This document shows, piece by piece, positions 60,821 through 64,000 of a stretch of DNA of 64,000 nucleotides. Source of the stretch: Sphingomonas arvum (lineage in GTDB: Bacteria; Pseudomonadota; Alphaproteobacteria; Sphingomonadales; Sphingomonadaceae); assembly GCF_026013565.1 (NCBI RefSeq), contig NZ_JAPDOB010000001.1, positions 62,001 through 126,000 on the forward strand, written 5' to 3'. The position numbers were made by a program, and so were the translations under genes. The notes beneath the pieces were generated by a model, which was not told where the DNA came from, did not search any database, and saw only the letters and a list, made by a program, of their open reading frames with translations. Within the stretch, counting starts at the first letter, position 1. Each line of letters opens with the position of its first letter.

Positions 60821-62008
60821 TCAGAAGTCCAACACGTCCACGCTCGCGCCCGCTGGTACGGGCGCAGTGCTAATCGGTCGCCGGACCAGCAGCCCGGCCT
60901 TCGCCAGCACCTTCTGCGCGCTTGAGTCCTGGTGCGCGAACAGGCGCACGGCCCTCGCTTCGACATAGCCACGAGAGAAGGTCTCGCGCTCGCCCGTTGG
61001 CTCCAGCCCTTCGCCCAGCGGCATGGCCCGCCACGCCGCCGCCTCGGCCGGATCGCGGCCGGTAAGGCCACACAGCAAGCCCGCCAGGAACAGCCGCGCG
61101 GTGACCAGCGCGGAGGTCGGGTTTCCCGGCAGGCCGATCACCAGCTTGCCCAGGGCGCGCCCCAGCCACACGGGCTTGCCGGGCTTCATCGCGACCTTTG
61201 AGAAAATGAGCTCCAGACCAGCGAACGCGAACATCGCTTTGGCGTAGTCCTTCTCGCCGACCGACGCACCCCCGGTGACCACCACCAGGTCGGCCGCGTT
61301 CAGCGCTTCCGCCGCCGCCCGCTCCATCGTCCGCCGCTCGTCGGGCAGCCGCACTGCCGTCTCCAGCTGCCCACCCCATTCCTCTGCGAGCGCCGCCACA
61401 GCAACGCTGACGCTCTCGGGAATCCGGTTGGTGCTCCGCCGTGCCTGGCCCGGCTCGACCAGCTCGTCACCCGTGCTCAGCACGCGCAACAATGGCCGCC
61501 GCGCCACTCGCACGCACTCGATGTCCGCCGCCGCCGCTGCGACCAGTGCACGCGGGGTAAGCACCGTTCCGGCAGCAAGCAGTTCGTCACCCAGCGCGAA
61601 GTCCGACCCGGCCGGCCGGATGTGGCGAGCGCCGAACGGCGGTTCCGCGAACCGTGCGACTTCGCCCTCGCGCTCCACCACCTCCTGCACGATCACCCGC
61701 TCAGTCCCCGCCGGCACCGCCGCCCCGGTGAAGACGCGCACGCAGCTGGCCGGCGGCACGGCGCCCGCGAACGGCCGCCCGGCAAAACTGTCGCCCGCTA
61801 TCCGCAGCGCCGCCGGCAGCGCCGCCACGTCGGCGTCGCGCACCGCATAGCCGTCCATCGTCGATACGGCCGCGCGCGGAGACTGCACCTGCGCCACCAC
61901 CGGCTCCGCCAGCACCCGCCGATGCGCGGCGCGCAGCAGGATCTCTTCCGTCCCGAGCAGCTTGCCGGCCGCGCCCGCCAGCGCGAATGCCTCGTCGAAC
62001 CCGATCAT
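60821..62008 (-). CDS. moeA: Molybdopterin molybdenumtransferase MoeA
   Basis: MoeA inserts molybdate into adenylylated molybdopterin. The 395-aa protein has AVSTMDGYAVRDAD, the VVVTGGASVGEKDYAKAMF (Asp/Gly-rich active region), KPGKPVWLGR and GLPGNPTSALV. It overlaps moaC by ATGA in the moaD-moaE-moaB-moaC-moeA order on this strand. Confidence 0.96.
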   Translation of the reverse strand: MIGFDEAFALAGAAGKLLGTEEILLRAAHRRVLAEPVVAQVQSPRAAVSTMDGYAVRDADVAALPAALRIAGDSFAGRPFAGAVPPASCVRVFTGAAVPAGTERVIVQEVVEREGEVARFAEPPFGARHIRPAGSDFALGDELLAAGTVLTPRALVAAAAADIECVRVARRPLLRVLSTGDELVEPGQARRSTNRIPESVSVAVAALAEEWGGQLETAVRLPDERRTMERAAAEALNAADLVVVTGGASVGEKDYAKAMFAFAGLELIFSKVAMKPGKPVWLGRALGKLVIGLPGNPTSALVTARLFLAGLLCGLTGRDPAEAAAWRAMPLGEGLEPTGERETFSRGYVEARAVRLFAHQDSSAQKVLAKAGLLVRRPISTAPVPAGASVDVLDF

Positions 62009-62478
62009 CGCTGCCAGTTGTCCGACTTGCCGCCCGACTTGCCGGTGACCTCGATCCCGCCGATCACCATGGTCCGATCAACCGCCTTGAGCATGTCGAA
62101 TAGTGTCAGGCAGGCGACCGACACGGCTGTCAGCGCCTCCAACTCCACGCCCGTCACACCGACCGTTTTGACCTCGGCGCTGATCCAGAATCCCGGTAGG
62201 GACTCGTCGGCCGTGATCTGCACCGCCGCCTTGCTCAGCGGGAGGGGGTGGCACAGCGGGACGAGGTCGGCAGTGCGCTTGGCGGCCATGATCCCGGCCA
62301 GTTCGGCGGTCTGCACCACCGCGCCTTTGGGCGTCGTACCGGCCAGCACGGCCGCGAGCGTCTCTGGCTGGCAGGTCAGCTGTCCGACGGCCGTTGCCAC
62401 CCGCTCCGTCGGCGTCTTTCCCGACACATCAATCATCCGCGCACGGCCGGCCGCATCCAGGTGCGTCAGCCTGCTCAT
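62005..62478 (-). CDS. moaC: Cyclic pyranopterin monophosphate synthase
   Basis: MoaC turns 3',8-cyclo-GTP into cPMP, the second Moco step. The 157-aa protein has MIDVSGKTPTERVATA, LVPLCHPLPLSKAAVQI and the GVTGVELEALTAVSVACLTL motif. Stop overlaps the moeA start; its own start overlaps the moaB stop. Confidence 0.97.
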   Translation of the reverse strand: MSRLTHLDAAGRARMIDVSGKTPTERVATAVGQLTCQPETLAAVLAGTTPKGAVVQTAELAGIMAAKRTADLVPLCHPLPLSKAAVQITADESLPGFWISAEVKTVGVTGVELEALTAVSVACLTLFDMLKAVDRTMVIGGIEVTGKSGGKSDNWQR

Positions 62479-63014
62479 GCGCAGATGTCCCGCAGGCGGG
62501 GGATCTGCCCCGCCAGCGAGCAGGGCCGGTAACGGCTGTCGAGTTCCAAACCTAGCACCAGGTCCCAGGCGTCGCGGCAGGCGCCGGTGGAGCCCGGCAG
62601 GCAGAAGATGAACGTGTCCTCGATCTGACCGGCGAAAGCCCTCGACTGGAGGGTGGAGACACCCACCGTGCCAAGGCTCGCTTGATGGAAGACGATCTTA
62701 AAACCCTCCATCTCCCGCCGGAGCAGCGGCTTCACCGCCTCTGGCGTGACGTCGCGCGGGGCAAAGCCGGTTCCGCCGGTGGAGAGGATCAGGTCCACGC
62801 CCGCGTCCGCGACCCACGCCTTCACCTGTGCGCGAATGGCGTCCACGTCGTCGGCGACGATCGCCTTGCCGGCCAATTCGTGGCCGGCGGCGGTCAGCCG
62901 CTCAATCAGCGTCGCGCCCGACGTGTCCTGCGCCTCCGTGCGGGTGTCAGACACGGTCAGTACGGCGATCCGCAAGGGGTGGAGAGGCAGGCTTCCGTCG
63001 ATTCGTCCGGGCAA
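62475..63014 (-). CDS. moaB: Molybdenum cofactor biosynthesis protein B (MoaB/Mog type)
   Basis: A 179-aa MoaB/Mog-fold protein that adenylylates molybdopterin in the step before MoeA. Visible motifs are AVLTVSDTRTEAQDTSG, LILSTGGTGFAPRDVTPEAV and FCLPGSTGACRDAWD. The Gly-Gly-Thr-Gly loop and catalytic Asp (RDVTPE) are intact. It lies 3 bp after moaE. Confidence 0.95.
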   Translation of the reverse strand: MPGRIDGSLPLHPLRIAVLTVSDTRTEAQDTSGATLIERLTAAGHELAGKAIVADDVDAIRAQVKAWVADAGVDLILSTGGTGFAPRDVTPEAVKPLLRREMEGFKIVFHQASLGTVGVSTLQSRAFAGQIEDTFIFCLPGSTGACRDAWDLVLGLELDSRYRPCSLAGQIPRLRDICA

Positions 63015-63017
63015 AGC

Positions 63018-63476
63018 TCAACTCCAACGTGCGCGCTCGCGATGGTCGTCGTCGGTCGGCTCGACCCAAGTCGAGCCGTCCGCCCCATCTTCACGCTTCC
63101 AGAACAGGGCCTCGGTCTTAAGGCGATCCATCAGGTAATCGGCCGCTTCAAACGCAGCGCGGCGATGCGCGGCGGCTGCCGCCACCCACACGATTGCCTC
63201 GCCGGGAGCAATCGCGCCGGCCCGATGAATGAGGTCAATCCCTGCGACGTTGAACCGTTCGGCGCCGGCGGCGGCGATCTCATCCAGCGAGCGCTGGGTC
63301 AGCCGCGCGTGGTGCTGCAGGAACAACGTCTCCACCGCCAGTCCATTCCGGTTTGCGCCTCGGGCCAAGCCGGTGAACGTCACGACCGCTCCGGTGCCCG
63401 CGTCGATCTGCTTGGCGAAGGCGGCGAGCGCCGCAGCCGGGTCGAACGGCTCCAGGCAGAGGCGCGCCCGCCACAT
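63018..63476 (-). CDS. moaE: Molybdopterin synthase catalytic subunit
   Basis: MoaE with MoaD sulfurates cPMP to molybdopterin. The 152-aa protein has VTFTGLARGANRNGLAVETL, AGAIAPGEAIVWVAAAAAHR and the catalytic Lys region FWKREDG. It starts 3 bp after moaD; the two form the synthase heterotetramer. Confidence 0.95.
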   Translation of the reverse strand: MWRARLCLEPFDPAAALAAFAKQIDAGTGAVVTFTGLARGANRNGLAVETLFLQHHARLTQRSLDEIAAAGAERFNVAGIDLIHRAGAIAPGEAIVWVAAAAAHRRAAFEAADYLMDRLKTEALFWKREDGADGSTWVEPTDDDHRERARWS

Positions 63477-63479
63477 GGC

Positions 63480-63719
63480 TCAGCCGCCGGACACCGGCGG
63501 GAAGAACTCGACCGTCCCGCCCGCGCCCACCAGATGGTCTTCGCCGGCGATGACGTCGTGCACGCACGCGCGCACCCGCTGGCTCAGGATCTCCGCTCGC
63601 GCAAGTGGGTGGCGGTCGGCAATTGCGGCGCGCAGCTGACCGATCGAGCAGTCGGCCATGTCCAGCTTCATCTGCTCGCCCAGCAGATCAGCCAGTCTGC
63701 CATAGAAACGCACGTTCAT
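63480..63719 (-). CDS. moaD: Molybdopterin synthase sulfur carrier subunit
   Basis: MoaD carries sulfur as a thiocarboxylate on its C-terminal Gly-Gly. The 79-aa ubiquitin-fold protein starts MNVRFYGRLADLLGEQ and ends EFFPPVSGG. The ATG at 63719 is preferred to an upstream ATG at 63836, which would add 39 unlikely residues. It heads the moaD-moaE-moaB-moaC-moeA unit. Confidence 0.93.
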   Translation of the reverse strand: MNVRFYGRLADLLGEQMKLDMADCSIGQLRAAIADRHPLARAEILSQRVRACVHDVIAGEDHLVGAGGTVEFFPPVSGG

Positions 63720-63832
63720 CTGCAAGCCCTCGTATTCAAAGGCGCTGGTCACCCGTTCCACCGGCCGGTCAACAAGGGACTTAGCCGCACTGGGCTGCGA
63801 AGAGGTATGGTCCTGAAGCGTTCGCCCTGACT

Positions 63833-64000
63833 TCATCCGCCGTCACGCGCCAGCATCTCCTCGACCCGTGCGGCAAGGGCTTGCAAGGTGAAAGGCTTGG
63901 ACAGCAGTGCGACGCCGTCCTCGATCCGGCCGCCGCTGGTGATGACCTCGCCAGGGTAGCCAGACATGTGGAGCACCTTGACTTCGGGATTGAGGCGGAT
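63833..64000 (-). CDS. Receiver domain protein, C-terminal end (cut by window edge)
   Basis: The last 55 codons of a gene that enters from beyond base 64000. It ends VKVLHMSGYPGEVITSGGRI, ... LLSKPFTLQALAARVEEMLA, RDGG. This is the end of a response-regulator receiver domain: LHMSGY holds the conserved Ser/Thr and KPF the conserved Lys. This receiver type, with SGY, is common at the end of hybrid histidine kinases. Which protein it belongs to cannot be told. Confidence 0.8.
   Translation of the reverse strand: MRLNPEVKVLHMSGYPGEVITSGGRIEDGVALLSKPFTLQALAARVEEMLARDGG

Overview
The window is chromosomal DNA from a GC-rich alphaproteobacterium, most likely a sphingomonad (Sphingomonas, Sphingosinicella or a relative). 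This rests on gene content and style: an aa3-type cox cluster, mipZ, ybgC-tolQRAB-pal, a PilZ protein, many GTG starts and dense 4-base start/stop overlaps. The genus is inference. Nearly all genes are housekeeping. Foreign-looking, lower-GC DNA occurs in two places: about 31.1-32.5 kb and 53.98-56.69 kb.

Layout. 1-7.6 kb (minus strand): ctaC-ctaD, then a peptidase/cyclophilin pair, then ctaB, a small membrane protein, ctaG and ctaE, the last cut by the window edge. 7.8-11.5 kb: pyrE-pdxJ-acpS-lepB and an AI-2E family transporter. 11.5-16 kb: an FKBP isomerase, rpsU, two convergent L,D-transpeptidases, a PilZ protein and an arylesterase. 16.1-19.3 kb: an ABC transporter divergent from the esterase, the tesA-ybbA-ybbP arrangement. 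19.3-26.2 kb: a zinc-ribbon protein, a cyclophilin, purT, two small exported proteins, rpmJ, a second M28 peptidase that seems to start at ATC, and galE. 26.3-31 kb: an M14 carboxypeptidase, gpmA, a GGDEF protein, purE-purK and a GFA-type protein.

31.1-37.6 kb (minus strand) holds class I ribonucleotide reductase. nrdA and nrdB are split by a run of small membrane-protein genes that starts with a PepSY-type protein behind two 19-bp Fur-like palindromes. nrdB is followed closely by a DUF4145 gene and a solo PemK/MazF-type toxin. 37.9-44.4 kb: DUF1993, DUF2171, an S10 peptidase, a second GFA protein, ruvB, a DUF3089 hydrolase, and a membrane protein/Xre regulator pair with a repeated operator. 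44.5-48.8 kb: the Tol-Pal envelope operon. 48.9-53.97 kb: a Sel1 protein, panC, mipZ, phosphomannomutase, small proteins and an exported MsrA.

53,983-56,693 is a complete IS1595-family transposon with terminal inverted repeats, an 8-bp target duplication, an intact transposase and about five passenger genes. One passenger carries an Rx4H motif typical of HEPN proteins. The element sits about 50 bp upstream of a GH108 endolysin/holin pair that resembles a gene-transfer-agent or prophage lysis cassette. 57.8-64 kb: a radical SAM protein of the spore-photoproduct-lyase type, tRNA-Thr(CGT), molybdenum-cofactor genes (moaA; moeA-moaC-moaB-moaE-moaD) with a TauE-type transporter, and the end of a response-regulator protein.

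Most worth following up: the cargo-bearing IS1595 element beside the lysis genes, the nrdA/nrdB region with its Fur-like operators and toxin tail, the ATC start codon, the Xre operator pair, and a dispersed 125-bp intergenic repeat. All family calls come from reading motifs by eye; no database search was run.
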